Assembly (NCBI RefSeq): GCF_004137795.1
Contig: NZ_NWTM01000001.1
Span: 3,190,047-3,254,046 of the forward strand
DNA from: Pectobacterium zantedeschiae
Lineage (GTDB): Bacteria; Pseudomonadota; Gammaproteobacteria; Enterobacterales; Enterobacteriaceae
Direction: 5' to 3'
DNA length: 64,000 nucleotides
Part shown: positions 20,071-30,563 of the stretch, in pieces
Numbering within the stretch: position 1 is the stretch's first letter
Layout of the letters: each line of letters opens with the position of its first letter
The notes under the pieces: generated by a model
Told to the model about the DNA's origin: nothing
Seen by the model: the letters and a program-made list of their open reading frames with translations, nothing else
The model's database searches: none
Program-made: the position numbers and the translations under genes

Positions 20071-20481
20071 ATGAAGAAACCTAACCTGACAATCAGTGAA
20101 TTGGATGCAGAACGTCTAGATATGTTATTGGAGCAGCCCGCTTTTGCGGACAGCGATATTGCACAGGCGTTGAATGAGGAACTGGATCGGGCAGAAATCC
20201 TGCCTTCAGCATCGATTCCCTCACATGTCGTCACCATGAATAGTCGGGTGCGTTTCCGCGATCTGAATACCAACGAAGAGCATATCCGCACACTGGTGTA
20301 TCCAGCTGCGGTGAAGGACAGTAAAGAACCACTGTCGGTGATGGCTCCGCTGGGCGCAGCACTATTGGGAATGCATGTGGGAAACGCGATCACCTGGCAG
20401 TTGCCAAACGGTGAAGAAACGCGAATTGAAGTATTAGAACTACTCTATCAGCCAGAAGCCGCAGGCGAGTACCACAGCTAA
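20071..20481 (+). CDS. rnk: Regulator of nucleoside diphosphate kinase (GreA/Rnk family)
   Basis: The start at 20071 follows an unusually strong site (GGAGAGGAG) and gives 136 residues, the length of E. coli Rnk, with the same opening pattern ([17 protein letters not shown]). Rnk has a short coiled coil and a GreA-like FKBP C-terminal domain. It binds RNA polymerase in the secondary channel but does not restore cleavage, and it suppresses loss of algR2-type regulators. In E. coli rnk is near rna, so its place after ptsO differs. A longer frame from 19855 overlaps ptsO and is not used. Confidence 0.92.
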   Translation: MKKPNLTISELDAERLDMLLEQPAFADSDIAQALNEELDRAEILPSASIPSHVVTMNSRVRFRDLNTNEEHIRTLVYPAAVKDSKEPLSVMAPLGAALLGMHVGNAITWQLPNGEETRIEVLELLYQPEAAGEYHS

Positions 20482-20500
20482 GCCAGAGAAATGCTATAGA

Positions 20501-20537
20501 GTAACAGCCGTCGGACACTGCCGACGGCGACGGTTAC
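20501..20537. terminator. Hairpin between convergent rnk and pmbA
   Basis: GCCGTCGG (20507-20514) and CCGACGGC (20521-20528) form a perfect 8-bp stem, extended by GTAAC/GTTAC at 20501 and 20533. It lies between two converging genes and is probably a shared terminator, although the U-tract is poor on both sides. Confidence 0.6.
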
Positions 20538-20553
20538 TCAATGTAGGCCAGAT

Positions 20554-21894
20554 TTATTCCCCTGCGATTTTCAGCTCTGGTAGCAACACAGAACCACACT
20601 GGATATTGCTTCGGGTTTCGATATCGTTCCCTACCGTCACAATATTACGCAGCATGTCTTTCAGGTTACCCGCGATCGTAATCTCGCTGACCGGATACTG
20701 AATTTCGCCGTTTTCGACCCAGAAGCCGGATGCCCCGCGGGAATAATCCCCCGTTACACCGCTCACACCTTGTCCCATCAGTTCAGTCACCAACAGGCCT
20801 TTGCCCATCTGTTTCAACATACCGTTGAAATCCAAACCTTGTCCGGCAATCCGCCAGTTATGGATACCGCCAGCGTGGCCGGTACTCTGCATCCCCAGTT
20901 TACGTGCGGAGTAGCTCGTCATCAGCCATGTCTGCAACACACCAGCCTTCACAATTTCACGCGCCTGCGTCCGTACACCTTCGCTATCGAACGGCGTAGA
21001 GGCCAGCCCTCTCAGCAGATGCGGCTGTTCTTCAATCGTCAGCCACTCTGGCAGAATCTGCTGACCCAGTTTATCCAGCAGGAAGGTGGATTTACGGTAA
21101 ACGCTGCCGCCGCTGATGGCACCAACCAAATGACCAAACAGGCCCGTCGCCACTTCCGCAGAAAACATCACCGGCGCCTGCATGGTTGGCAGTTTACGCG
21201 GTGACAGGCGCGATAACGTCCGGCGCGCGCACTCTTCGCCCACCCATTCAGGGCTACGCAAATCTTCCAGCGCACGGCCAACGGTGTATGCATAATCCCG
21301 TTCCATATCGCCATTCACTTCAGCAATCACACAGCTGGACATGGAATGACGGCTGGAGCAGTAGCTTTTCAGTAGGCCGTGGCTATTACCGAACACTTTA
21401 ACGCCATAGTGACTGTTAAAGCTGCCGCCTTCGGTGTTGGTGATACGCTTGTCAGCCTGTAGTGCAGCTTGCTCTGCGCGAGCGGCTAACTCAATGCCAC
21501 GATCCGCATCCAGCTCGGTCGGATGGAACAGATCCAGATCAGGCGCATCAAACGCCAGAAGATCGCGATCCGCCGGGCCAGCAAAAGGATCGACAGAGGT
21601 ATAGCGCGCAATATCCAGTGCGGCTTGTACAGTACGTGCTATCGCATCTGGGCTGAGATCGGTAGACGATGCGCTACCTTTACGCTGTTGGTGATAAACC
21701 GTGATGCCCAATGCACCATCGCTATTGAATTCAACATTTTCAACGTCACCATAACGGGTACTGACGCTAATGCCCGTCGTTTTTGACACCGCGACTTCTG
21801 CCGCATCAGAACCGGCACGCGCCAGTTCCAGCGCCTGAGCAACCGCGAGTTCCAGCGCTTTACGCTGCTCTGCAACCTGAGTAGTTATCGTCAT
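20554..21894 (-). CDS. pmbA: Metalloprotease subunit TldE (PmbA)
   Basis: The start at 21894 ([18 protein letters not shown]) gives 446 residues, close to 450 in E. coli. TldE pairs with TldD in a heterodimeric protease that matures microcin B17 and degrades CcdA. TldE lacks the zinc-binding HExxxH and acts as the partner subunit, and no such motif is seen here. The partner tldD is in this window at 29062-30507, which is not the E. coli arrangement. It is divergent from darP across an ERIC remnant. Confidence 0.96.
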   Translation of the reverse strand: MTITTQVAEQRKALELAVAQALELARAGSDAAEVAVSKTTGISVSTRYGDVENVEFNSDGALGITVYHQQRKGSASSTDLSPDAIARTVQAALDIARYTSVDPFAGPADRDLLAFDAPDLDLFHPTELDADRGIELAARAEQAALQADKRITNTEGGSFNSHYGVKVFGNSHGLLKSYCSSRHSMSSCVIAEVNGDMERDYAYTVGRALEDLRSPEWVGEECARRTLSRLSPRKLPTMQAPVMFSAEVATGLFGHLVGAISGGSVYRKSTFLLDKLGQQILPEWLTIEEQPHLLRGLASTPFDSEGVRTQAREIVKAGVLQTWLMTSYSARKLGMQSTGHAGGIHNWRIAGQGLDFNGMLKQMGKGLLVTELMGQGVSGVTGDYSRGASGFWVENGEIQYPVSEITIAGNLKDMLRNIVTVGNDIETRSNIQCGSVLLPELKIAGE

Positions 21895-21959
21895 TGTTCT
21901 GCCATAATGAGTGGAAGAAAGCTCACCATCATCATCCCCGCAAGCAAGCACGAAGGGGG

Positions 21960-22017
21960 TATACTCTAAATACTTCACGTAGCCAACACACATGCAACTT
22001 GAAGTATGACGAGCATA
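21960..22017. repeat. Degenerate 58-bp ERIC remnant
   Basis: ERIC-like termini are joined with almost no core: TATACTCTAAATACTT at the left and CAACTTGAAGTATGACGAGC at the right. The central palindrome has been lost. It lies in the divergent pmbA/darP interval. Confidence 0.7.
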
Positions 22018-22189
22018 AAAAGGTGTAGCATAATGTTTTCTAGTCTAACAGGATCTACGGACAATTTCGCACAAAGCCCAAACCTGTTAGTATCAGCCTC
22101 TTTTTTTCTGGTGGGCACGCTGTTCACCATCCCGGAGCCGCTACGCGTAGCGTTAAGAATTGCTCCTGGACACTTTTTAGGAGCCAACC

Positions 22190-22741
22190 ATGAAGCAAAA
22201 ACCCGAAGACTGGCTGAACGACGTCCCGGATAATCAAGAAGACGACGAAGATGATGAAATTATCTGGGTCAGTAAAAGCGAAATAAAGCGTGACGCCGAA
22301 GTGCTGAAAGATCTCGGTGCGGAACTGGTTGATCTGGGTAAAAATGCCCTGGAGAAGATCCCGTTAGATGACGATCTGCGTGCGGCGGTAGAACTGGCGC
22401 AGCGGATTAAGAAAGAAGGCCGCCGCCGTCAGCTACAGCTGATTGGTAAAATGCTGCGTGCTCGCGATCCAGAACCGATCCAAATCGCACTGGATAAGCT
22501 GAATAACCGTCATAATCAGCAGGTGGCGTTATTCCACAAACTGGAACAGCTGCGTGACCGTCTGATTGCTGAGGGCGACGATGTGGTTCCAGAGATTCTG
22601 GCGCTGTATCCACATGCCGACCGTCAGCAGTTGCGTTCTCTGGTGCGCAATGCACAGAAAGAGAAAGCCGCGAACAAACCACCCAAAGCCACTCGTCAGA
22701 TCTTCCAGTATCTGCGTGAGCTAGCTGAAACCATAGATTAA
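22190..22741 (+). CDS. darP: Ribosome biogenesis factor DarP (YjgA)
   Basis: The 183-residue protein has an acidic N-terminus (DDEDDEIIW) and a helical, basic body (about 35-180) of the DUF615 family. In E. coli YjgA/DarP binds late 50S precursors and helps fold the peptidyl-transferase centre. The start follows TTAGGAGCC. It is divergent from pmbA, the conserved pairing in enterobacteria. Confidence 0.96.
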   Translation: MKQKPEDWLNDVPDNQEDDEDDEIIWVSKSEIKRDAEVLKDLGAELVDLGKNALEKIPLDDDLRAAVELAQRIKKEGRRRQLQLIGKMLRARDPEPIQIALDKLNNRHNQQVALFHKLEQLRDRLIAEGDDVVPEILALYPHADRQQLRSLVRNAQKEKAANKPPKATRQIFQYLRELAETID

Positions 22742-22750
22742 TGGCGATAA

Positions 22751-22782
22751 CGGGATGAGGAGTATATGACTCGCTCATCCCG
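22751..22782. terminator. Hairpin between convergent darP and gabD
   Basis: CGGGATGAG (22751-22759) and CTCATCCCG (22774-22782) form a perfect 9-bp stem with a 14-base loop. There is no U-run, so it may be a weak or bidirectional terminator. Confidence 0.55.
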
Positions 22783-22840
22783 TGGATTACCTGTATCTCA
22801 TTGCGTTCACGATCAATTCAGATCGCGACATTCATTCAGA

Positions 22841-24295
22841 TCACAGACCGCCCAGATGCCAGGTTTTCACTTCCAGAAACTCGTCCAGCCCCAGCACAGA
22901 ACCTTCACGACCTAGCCCCGATTCTTTCACACCGCCAAAGGGAGCAAGTTCAGTCGAAACGGCACATTCGTTAATGCCAATCATGCCGCTTTCCAGCGCT
23001 TCTGCTACGCGGAACACACGCTGCAAATTCTGGCTGTAGAAGTAAGCGGCCAGACCAAACGGCGTATTGTTAGCGCGTTCGATCACCTCTTCTTCCGTTT
23101 TGAAACGAAAACACGGCGCGACAGGACCAAAGGTTTCTTCCTGCGCAAGCAGCATCGCCTCATCAGCGTCAACAATCACTGTCGGTTCGAAAAAGCTGTG
23201 GCCCAGCTTGTGCCGTTTGCCACCAACCAGCACCTTACCGCCTTTTTTCACTGCGTCATTGACGTGTTTTTCCACCTTCTCAACAGCAGCATCATCGATC
23301 AGTGGGCCGAGCTCAACGCCGTCATCCATACCATTGCCAACCTTCAGCTTTTTCACTTCTTCAGCAAGCTGGGAAACAAACTCATCGTAGACGCCATCCT
23401 GAATATAAAACCGGTTGGCACTGACGCAAACTTGGCCGGCGTTACGGAAGCGGTTAGCGATCGCGCCTTTCACTGCGGCCTGAATATCCGCATCATCAAA
23501 CACGATATAAGGCGCGTTGCCGCCCAGTTCCATCGACACTTTCTTCATGGTATCGGCCGCGTTGCGCACCAGCGTTTTCCCTACCGCCGTTGAGCCGGTG
23601 AAGGAAATTTTTCGCACTTTATCGCTCGCCATGACGGTATCGCTTATCGCCTGCGTATCGCCCGCGACGCCGTTGAGGACGCCATCCGGCACACCCGCCT
23701 GCTGCGCCAGTGCCAGCAGCGCAAACGCAGACAGCGGCGTATTATTCGCGGGTTTGATAACCCCCGTACACCCTGCCGCCAACGCTGGCCCTAACTTACG
23801 CGTTAACATCGCCAACGGAAAATTCCACGGTGTAATAGCGACAACAACTCCTACGGGTTCACGTGTGGCATAAATCTTCGATCCAGGTTTAGCAGGCGGA
23901 ATAATCTCACCGTTGGCCCGCTTTCCCTGCTCAGCAAACCACTGGATGAAATTCGCCGCGTAAACGACTTCGCCTTCAGCTTCCTGCACCGGCTTGCCCT
24001 GCTCGGCGGTCATCAACTCCGCCAGATAGCGTTTATTCTCCAGAATCAACTCGTACCAGCGATACAGAATTTCAGAACGTTCCTTCGCGGTTTTACGCTT
24101 CCAGGCAGGGAATGCGGCATGGGCCGCGTCAATCGCGGCCTGCGTCTCTTTCTTTCCTGCTTTCGCTACGCTGGCAATAGACTCGCCCGTCGCCGGATTC
24201 ACCACCTCGAAAGTGGTTCCGCCCTGCTGCCATTTCCCCGCAACGAAGTAGCCCGTTTTAAACAGTTCATGATCCTGCAAATGGTGTCCTGACAT
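22841..24295 (-). CDS. gabD: Succinate-semialdehyde dehydrogenase, NADP-type
   Basis: The 484-residue aldehyde dehydrogenase carries Asn158 (PWNFP), the general base Glu256 (MELGGNAPY) and the nucleophile Cys290 (GQVCVSANR). It oxidises succinate semialdehyde to succinate in GABA catabolism. It aligns with E. coli GabD (482 residues), including the ending VKTWHLGGL-like segment. No gabT or gabP is next to it, so it stands alone between darP and aaeB. A related semialdehyde specificity cannot be excluded. Confidence 0.88.
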   Translation of the reverse strand: MSGHHLQDHELFKTGYFVAGKWQQGGTTFEVVNPATGESIASVAKAGKKETQAAIDAAHAAFPAWKRKTAKERSEILYRWYELILENKRYLAELMTAEQGKPVQEAEGEVVYAANFIQWFAEQGKRANGEIIPPAKPGSKIYATREPVGVVVAITPWNFPLAMLTRKLGPALAAGCTGVIKPANNTPLSAFALLALAQQAGVPDGVLNGVAGDTQAISDTVMASDKVRKISFTGSTAVGKTLVRNAADTMKKVSMELGGNAPYIVFDDADIQAAVKGAIANRFRNAGQVCVSANRFYIQDGVYDEFVSQLAEEVKKLKVGNGMDDGVELGPLIDDAAVEKVEKHVNDAVKKGGKVLVGGKRHKLGHSFFEPTVIVDADEAMLLAQEETFGPVAPCFRFKTEEEVIERANNTPFGLAAYFYSQNLQRVFRVAEALESGMIGINECAVSTELAPFGGVKESGLGREGSVLGLDEFLEVKTWHLGGL

Positions 24296-24434
24296 CGTGT
24301 TACCTCCTGAAAATGGTCATATCTCATGACGTTCTGAGAGAAGCTATGGATAATTCAGTATAGGAGTGATGGGCACGACCTGCGCCACTCTCGGATTAAT
24401 CGTTAGGTGGCTGCACCGCCTCATCCACTGATGA

Positions 24435-26426
24435 TTAGTTGCTCAGCGCATGCTGATAATCACGCAGAATTCCAGTCAATCGCCCCACGGGCGCAGTCAC
24501 GCTCGGTGGAAGCTGCTGTTCTGTCAGCATCTGCTGATAGCGCTCAAGCTCATCCAGCAACTGCGTAAAATAGCGGCTGCGTGTAGTATCGCGTCGGGCT
24601 GAAATCACCTGCTCCGCCGTCGCACGAATCTGACGATGAAAGGCAGACAGCGCCGCGTTTTGCGGGATATCCAGCGTTCTCAGACGTTGGTGCATGATGA
24701 TCAGCCACAGTGCGAGGCGATATTTGGCAATGTCGTCAGGGAAACGGTTCAGCAGCAGGAACAGCTGTTGGTACAGCGCAGGCAGGTGATTCTCCTTGCG
24801 CCGCGCCCTGTTGGTGGTCAGCGCCGAAACCGCGCCATACACAAAGCGGTTCAACAACGTTCTCCCAGTATGCGCCTTGGTGTTATCCCGGATCAGCAGG
24901 ATCACCATCAGCGCCAGGAAACAGCCGATGATCTGACCGATCGCGCTGTCCAGAAACTGGCTGACGTTGAACGTCATCGGGTTGTCCAACACCAGAATAT
25001 TGATCGTACTGGCCAATGCGCCCAGCGAACCCAACCTACGTTTTTGTACTTCAAGCCCGAGAAAGAAAGCCATTGCCCCCAGACTCAAGCACAGCAGCAG
25101 CATACTTTGCTGCGTCGATGGCATGATAAACATGAACATCAGCGCCCCCAATGGCAGCGCGTAGATTGTCCCAAAAAGAAAATCTTTCGCCATCATCTGT
25201 GGATTCGGCAAACGCATGGCAAGCGATGTCACCACCGCAATCATTACCATACACACGCTGCCAGACGTCCAGCCGGTACTGAGCCAAAACAGGCAGCCTA
25301 GCGCCGTCGCTACACCTGTGCGTAAGCCGTTGATCATGGCATGGTGGGTTTCCGCTGAAGGAGCTTTAATTTCTACATCGCTGTTCAGCACGTCAGCTTC
25401 TATCGTATTGATGCGTCCGTTGGTCTGCACACCCTTCGCCATCAGCAGATAACGCGTCGCCGCACCAACCCAGTCGATCAGTGTTGGCGGCACATCACGG
25501 CTGTCAGCCGCGATCAAGTGGCGCAATGCTTTCACACGACCATGCACATCACGGAACGACTCAACAGGCTGCTCCAACACCAGCTTCAGGCTGCTTTTTA
25601 CAGGGGTCGGTGCATCCTGCAAAATCAGGTAAGTTTCACACGACTGAGTGATCATCGTGAGCGATTGCGTATGTAACGACATTAAGCGGCGATTGCTGTT
25701 CTGCCAGCGCGAGGACTCCAGCATCAGGCTACTGCGCATACCGCTTAGCGCGGTCGTTTTACGCACCAGTGCGTGCCATGCCGCGTCTATCGCTTCTTTT
25801 TCCGCACCACTCATGCTGAGTTGCAGTAACCGATACTGATCCACCAGCAGTTCACCGATGCTGCGGTCAACATCCTGCTTGATCGAACGTGGTGAGAACA
25901 GTAAATCGGCCAGAATGGCACAGACGATACCCAGCACAATCTCGCTACAGCGCTCCACGGCAAACTGCGGCGTCAGCAGCGGCGTTCCCTGCGTCGACAC
26001 AATAATAATCAGCGCGGTATAGCCCGCCAGCCCGAAAACATAGGCGTTTTCGACTTTAACCAGTGAGGAAACCCAGGTGCAAAGGCCAGCCCAAATACAG
26101 CACAGCATCAGCATAACCACAGGCGCACGAACGGTGGCAATAATAATGACAAGGGCACCAATACAGCCGATAAAAGTTCCGATAATTCGCAATATGCCAC
26201 GATGGCGAATCGCACCCGAAAACGGCTCACCGCCCGCAGCGAATGCCGGGCCAGCAGCGACAATCGCCGCCGTCAGAACCGACCAGCGCGGGGTTTCTAA
26301 CTGTAGGTGGAACCCTAGAAACAGGGACAGCACAATCGCAAAACTCAGTTTGAAAGCAAAGCGAAGGCGCGCAAATTTCGGTGTCGTAAAGAACATAGAT
26401 CCTGTCAACGACGAGGTTTTCATCAT
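24435..26426 (-). CDS. aaeB: p-Hydroxybenzoic acid efflux pump membrane subunit AaeB
   Basis: The 663-residue FUSC-family transporter has two membrane blocks of about five to six helices each (about 20-180 and 365-520), separated and followed by cytoplasmic helical domains. With AaeA it exports hydroxylated aromatic carboxylates such as p-hydroxybenzoate, and an outer-membrane channel is supplied from elsewhere. In a plant-associated bacterium such compounds are abundant. It starts nine bases after aaeA stops. Confidence 0.96.
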   Translation of the reverse strand: MMKTSSLTGSMFFTTPKFARLRFAFKLSFAIVLSLFLGFHLQLETPRWSVLTAAIVAAGPAFAAGGEPFSGAIRHRGILRIIGTFIGCIGALVIIIATVRAPVVMLMLCCIWAGLCTWVSSLVKVENAYVFGLAGYTALIIIVSTQGTPLLTPQFAVERCSEIVLGIVCAILADLLFSPRSIKQDVDRSIGELLVDQYRLLQLSMSGAEKEAIDAAWHALVRKTTALSGMRSSLMLESSRWQNSNRRLMSLHTQSLTMITQSCETYLILQDAPTPVKSSLKLVLEQPVESFRDVHGRVKALRHLIAADSRDVPPTLIDWVGAATRYLLMAKGVQTNGRINTIEADVLNSDVEIKAPSAETHHAMINGLRTGVATALGCLFWLSTGWTSGSVCMVMIAVVTSLAMRLPNPQMMAKDFLFGTIYALPLGALMFMFIMPSTQQSMLLLCLSLGAMAFFLGLEVQKRRLGSLGALASTINILVLDNPMTFNVSQFLDSAIGQIIGCFLALMVILLIRDNTKAHTGRTLLNRFVYGAVSALTTNRARRKENHLPALYQQLFLLLNRFPDDIAKYRLALWLIIMHQRLRTLDIPQNAALSAFHRQIRATAEQVISARRDTTRSRYFTQLLDELERYQQMLTEQQLPPSVTAPVGRLTGILRDYQHALSN

Positions 26427-26434
26427 CGTCTCAC

Positions 26435-27400
26435 TTAGCCAAACTCACGCAGGCGATAAAGCAAGCGAATGAGTGGCGACGGTTTTTTGTCATTGTTGAC
26501 GTGCTCGCCAGTAATCACCACAGTCGCCGTCGTGCCAGCCGGATAGAGGTCACCCATTTGACGATCGAGACGAATTTTTACCGGAACGCGCTGCGCTAAA
26601 CGCACCCACTCCAGATTAGAATCTACATTAGCCAGGCCTTTAGTATTCGCACTGTTGCTGCTGTTATTTACCCCAGCCGCCACGCTATCGACCGTACCGT
26701 AAAATATCTTTTCGCTACCCAGCGGGGTGATTTCTGCACGATAGCCACGGCGAACGCCCTCAAGTTTGGTCTCTTCCATGTACGCCAGCAGGTAAAACGA
26801 ATCCTTCTTCACCAGCGCTACCGCTGTATTCCCGCGTTCGATGAACTCACCGCTCTGCACATGCAGGTTGGTGACCCAGCCGTCGGCAGGGGCACGCACC
26901 ACGGTACGCTCCAGCTCCAGTTTCGCCAGTGACAATACCGCCTGCGATTTAGCAAGCTGGTGCGTTGCGGTTTCTAACGCATTACTGGACTGATCGATAT
27001 TTTCCTGTGACATCGCGCTGACGCCCAGCCGAGCACGACGTCCTGACTCCCGGCGTTTTTCCGTCACTAGCGCCTGATAGTAAGCAACATCCGCTTCCGC
27101 CTGCGCCACGGCCTGGTGGTAACGCGGCTGGTCGATGACAAACAGTACATCACCTTTACTAACCAACTGATTGTCGGTGACGCGAACGTCAGTCAGTAAT
27201 CCACTGACGTCCGGGGCGATCGCCACCACATCAGCCGTAAACTTGGCATCACGCGTCCAGGGTGATTCGGTATAAAACGCCCAGACACGAAAAATGGCCA
27301 CAATCGCACACAGCACAATGACCAGCGTGATGACCACGCGGCTCAATTTTTTGATCAGTGCGGCCTGCTGCCTAAACAAGGTTAGAAAGAAACTTTTCAC
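26435..27400 (-). CDS. aaeA: p-Hydroxybenzoic acid efflux pump adaptor AaeA
   Basis: I place the start at a GTG (complement of 27398-27400), giving [12 protein letters not shown] and 321 residues (E. coli 310). The longer frame to 27490 would overlap most of aaeX. It is a membrane-fusion protein with an N-terminal helix (about 17-37), a biotin/lipoyl-like hairpin (about 55-190) and a beta-barrel domain. GAGG lies seven bases before the GTG. The start lies seven bases past the aaeX stop. Confidence 0.94.
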   Translation of the reverse strand: MKSFFLTLFRQQAALIKKLSRVVITLVIVLCAIVAIFRVWAFYTESPWTRDAKFTADVVAIAPDVSGLLTDVRVTDNQLVSKGDVLFVIDQPRYHQAVAQAEADVAYYQALVTEKRRESGRRARLGVSAMSQENIDQSSNALETATHQLAKSQAVLSLAKLELERTVVRAPADGWVTNLHVQSGEFIERGNTAVALVKKDSFYLLAYMEETKLEGVRRGYRAEITPLGSEKIFYGTVDSVAAGVNNSSNSANTKGLANVDSNLEWVRLAQRVPVKIRLDRQMGDLYPAGTTATVVITGEHVNNDKKPSPLIRLLYRLREFG

Positions 27401-27407
27401 AGACGCC

Positions 27408-27611
27408 TCACAGACCGTAACGGAACAGTAAATAGAACAAGCAGCAGAACAGCGCGCTGTTAAACAGCGCAGGATGCCAAACGAAGTCATAGATACCCGT
27501 CGGTTGCAGCAGGCGGTTCACGACAAAAAACAGGGTCAGCGACACCAGCAAGACAAAAAATACGGGGGGAAATGACAACCCGAACAGCACCATAACCGGG
27601 AGTGAACTCAT
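27408..27611 (-). CDS. aaeX: Small membrane protein AaeX
   Basis: The start at 27611 gives 67 residues, the same length as E. coli AaeX, and shares the block [17 protein letters not shown]. It has two hydrophobic segments (about 3-29 and 48-66). Its function is unknown, and it is not needed for efflux by AaeAB in E. coli. It is the first gene of aaeXAB, whose expression is induced by aromatic acids through AaeR. Confidence 0.94.
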   Translation of the reverse strand: MSSLPVMVLFGLSFPPVFFVLLVSLTLFFVVNRLLQPTGIYDFVWHPALFNSALFCCLFYLLFRYGL

Positions 27612-27940
<329 letters not shown>

Positions 27941-28043
27941 TATTAGATAAATAATTATTGGGGAGTCTTGAGCGGACAATGCTCCACCCGGCATCATCGG
28001 ATAGGCTATATTATGGATGCTTATTATCACCTTATCTACATAG

Positions 28044-28059
28044 TGTGATCTAAATCACT
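28044..28059 (+). promoter_or_regulatory. Candidate CRP (or FNR) binding site upstream of aaeR
   Basis: TGTGA-TCTAAA-TCACT matches the CRP core (TGTGA-N6-TCACA) at nine of ten positions. It also contains TGAT-CTAA-ATCA, close to the FNR core. It ends only 18 bases before the aaeR ATG, where a bound protein would more likely repress or compete than activate. Confidence 0.6.
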
Positions 28060-28077
28060 TTTAAGCCAGAGTGAATA

Positions 28078-29022
28078 ATGGAAAGACTAAAGAGTATGTC
28101 GGTGTTTGCCCGCGTGGTGGAATTTGGTTCTTTTACCGCCGCCGCCCGTCAATTGCAGATGAGCGTCTCCGCCGTCAGTCAGACTGTCACCAAGCTCGAA
28201 GATGAACTACAGATTAAACTGCTGAACCGTAGTACGCGCAGCATTGGTCTGACGGAGGCGGGGAAGATTTACTATCACGGCTGTCGTCGAATGCTGCATG
28301 AGGCGCATGAGGTACACGAACAGCTTTATGCCTTCAACAACACGCCGATCGGCACGTTGCGTATTGGTAGCTCGTCCACCATGGCGCAGAATGTGTTGTC
28401 CACCATGACTGCCGTGATGTTGAAGGAATATCCCGGTTTATCCGTCAATCTGGTCACCGGAATTCCCGCTCCCGATCTGATCGCCGACGGATTGGATATC
28501 GTTATCCGCGTCGGTGCACTACAGGACTCCAGCCTATTTTCGAAGCGATTAGGCTCGATGCCGATGGTGGTCTGTGCCGCGAAAAGCTATCTGGCGCAGC
28601 ACGGCACGCCGGATAAGCCAGCAGATATGGTGAATTTTTCCTGGCTGGAATACAGCGTTCGACCCGACAGCGAATTTGAGCTGATCGCCCCAGAAGGCAT
28701 TTCGACCCGCGTCACGCCACAAGGTCGCTTTGTCACCAACGATCCACAAACGCTGGTGCGCTGGCTCAAGGCCGGAGCCGGTATCGCGTATGTTCCGATT
28801 ATGTGGATCGTGGACGAAATTAATCGTGGCGAAATCGAAATTCTGTTCAACCGCTATCACTCCGATCCACGCCCGGTCTACGCGCTCTACACACGCAAAG
28901 ACAACCTGCCGCTGAAAGTACAAGTCTGCATTAATTACATGACGGAATACTTCAAAAACGTCGCCCTGACATATCAAGGCTATCGGCAAGATCAAGGCGA
29001 GGAAAAAAAACCGCGCTTATAA
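28078..29022 (+). CDS. aaeR: LysR-family transcriptional regulator AaeR
   Basis: The 314-residue protein has the LysR winged helix-turn-helix (about 5-62, with SVSAVSQTVTKLEDEL) and a substrate-binding domain. It is divergent from aaeXAB, the E. coli arrangement, where AaeR activates the pump genes in response to aromatic carboxylic acids. The stop codon lies in the loop of its own terminator, so its last residues (KKPRL) are encoded by the terminator stem. Confidence 0.93.
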   Translation: MERLKSMSVFARVVEFGSFTAAARQLQMSVSAVSQTVTKLEDELQIKLLNRSTRSIGLTEAGKIYYHGCRRMLHEAHEVHEQLYAFNNTPIGTLRIGSSSTMAQNVLSTMTAVMLKEYPGLSVNLVTGIPAPDLIADGLDIVIRVGALQDSSLFSKRLGSMPMVVCAAKSYLAQHGTPDKPADMVNFSWLEYSVRPDSEFELIAPEGISTRVTPQGRFVTNDPQTLVRWLKAGAGIAYVPIMWIVDEINRGEIEILFNRYHSDPRPVYALYTRKDNLPLKVQVCINYMTEYFKNVALTYQGYRQDQGEEKKPRL

Positions 29023-29033
29023 AAGCGCGGTTT
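29008..29033 (+). terminator. Terminator overlapping the aaeR stop
   Basis: AAACCGCGCTT (29008-29018) and AAGCGCGGTTT (29023-29033) form an 11-bp perfect stem, preceded by an A-run. The aaeR stop codon (29020-29022) is in the loop. It may serve convergent tldD as well. Confidence 0.85.
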
Positions 29034-29061
29034 CAAAGGGAATTCAGGGTATCTGAGCGAA

Positions 29062-30507
29062 TTACGCAGTGCCGCCAACAGTCAGGCTTTCCAGCTTCAA
29101 CGTAGGCTGACCAACGCCGACTGGCAGGCTTTGCCCTTCTTTGCCACACACGCCGACGCCTTTATCCAACGCCAGATCATTACCGACCATAGAGATCTGC
29201 TGCATCGCTTCAATGCCAGAGCCAATCAGCGTCGCGCCCTTAACTGGCGTGGTGATACGCCCTTTTTCGATCAGATAGGCTTCGGATGTCGAGAAGACGA
29301 ATTTGCCAGAGGTGATATCAACCTGACCACCACCAAAGTTTGGCGCATACAGACCGTATTCGACGCTGGAGATAATCTCTTCAGGCGTCGATTTACCAGC
29401 CAACATGTAGGTGTTTGTCATACGCGGCATCGGCAGATGCGCATAAGACTCGCGGCGACCGTTACCCGTCGGCGCAACGCCCATCAGACGAGCATTCAGC
29501 TTGTCCTGCATGTAGCCTTTCAGAATGCCGTTTTCGATCAGAACGTTGTATTGCCCCGGAACGCCTTCGTCATCCATTGAGAGGGAACCACGACGCCCAC
29601 TCAACGTACCGTCATCCACCACCGTACACAGTTCTGACGCAACAAGTTTGCCCATCTGTCCGCTGAATACTGACGTACCGCGACGGTTAAAGTCGCCTTC
29701 CAGACCGTGACCGACCGCTTCATGCAGCAGAACGCCCGGCCAACCTGCGCCTAACACTACAGGCATTGGCCCTGCGGGTGCCGCCACCGCCGACAGGTTA
29801 ACCATCGCCATGCGCACCGCTTCTTTCGCCCAGGCGTCAACGCGAGCTTCACCGTCCGTCACTTCCCAGAAATACTCATAGCCGCCACGCGTGCCGCCGC
29901 CGCTGCTACCACGCTCACGTTTACCGTCAGCTTCGACCAGCACGCTGATCGACAAGCGAACCAGCGGACGCACATCTGCCGCCAGCGTGCCATCCGTCGC
30001 AGCCACCAGCACCAGCTCATACACGCCGGTCAAGCTGGCAGACACTTCCTGCACTCGCGCATCGGCGGCGCGTGCGACCGTATCCGCTCGTTGCAACAGC
30101 GCAATCTTATCTTCACGCATCAGGCTATCCAGCGGATTCAATGTCGGATAGAGCGCGCGGTGCGATACTTCACCCAGCGTGCGTGCCGTTCCGGTGCCTT
30201 GTTCTCGCACAATACTGCGTGCTGCCTGCGCGCTCTGATGCAATGCGTTCAGCGTGATCTGATCGGCATATGCAAACCCGGTTTTCTCACCGTCAATCGC
30301 ACGGATACCCACACCCTGATCGATGTTATAGGAACCGTCTTTGATGATGCGATCTTCCAGTACCCAGGATTCATGATAGCTGGATTGGAAATAGAGGTCG
30401 GCATAATCCAGTCGGCGCTCATTAAGCGACCCCAGCACAGCGGCGAGATCGTCAAGATTCAATTTGTTGGCGGTGAGTAACTGCTCACTGACAAACGAAA
30501 GGCTCAT
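29062..30507 (-). CDS. tldD: Metalloprotease subunit TldD
   Basis: The 481-residue protein is the catalytic half of the TldD/TldE protease. The zinc motif HEAVGH is at residues 262-267, in [13 protein letters not shown]. With TldE (pmbA, about 7.2 kb away in this window) it unfolds and cleaves small peptides such as microcin B17 precursor and CcdA. It lies downstream of yhdP with 56 bases between them, as in E. coli. A terminator shared with aaeR lies at its 3' end. Confidence 0.97.
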   Translation of the reverse strand: MSLSFVSEQLLTANKLNLDDLAAVLGSLNERRLDYADLYFQSSYHESWVLEDRIIKDGSYNIDQGVGIRAIDGEKTGFAYADQITLNALHQSAQAARSIVREQGTGTARTLGEVSHRALYPTLNPLDSLMREDKIALLQRADTVARAADARVQEVSASLTGVYELVLVAATDGTLAADVRPLVRLSISVLVEADGKRERGSSGGGTRGGYEYFWEVTDGEARVDAWAKEAVRMAMVNLSAVAAPAGPMPVVLGAGWPGVLLHEAVGHGLEGDFNRRGTSVFSGQMGKLVASELCTVVDDGTLSGRRGSLSMDDEGVPGQYNVLIENGILKGYMQDKLNARLMGVAPTGNGRRESYAHLPMPRMTNTYMLAGKSTPEEIISSVEYGLYAPNFGGGQVDITSGKFVFSTSEAYLIEKGRITTPVKGATLIGSGIEAMQQISMVGNDLALDKGVGVCGKEGQSLPVGVGQPTLKLESLTVGGTA

Positions 30508-30563
30508 AGTTTTTCACTCTTTATCAGATAATCGGCTGAGTACACTGCGCTGCCCTAACGGCA

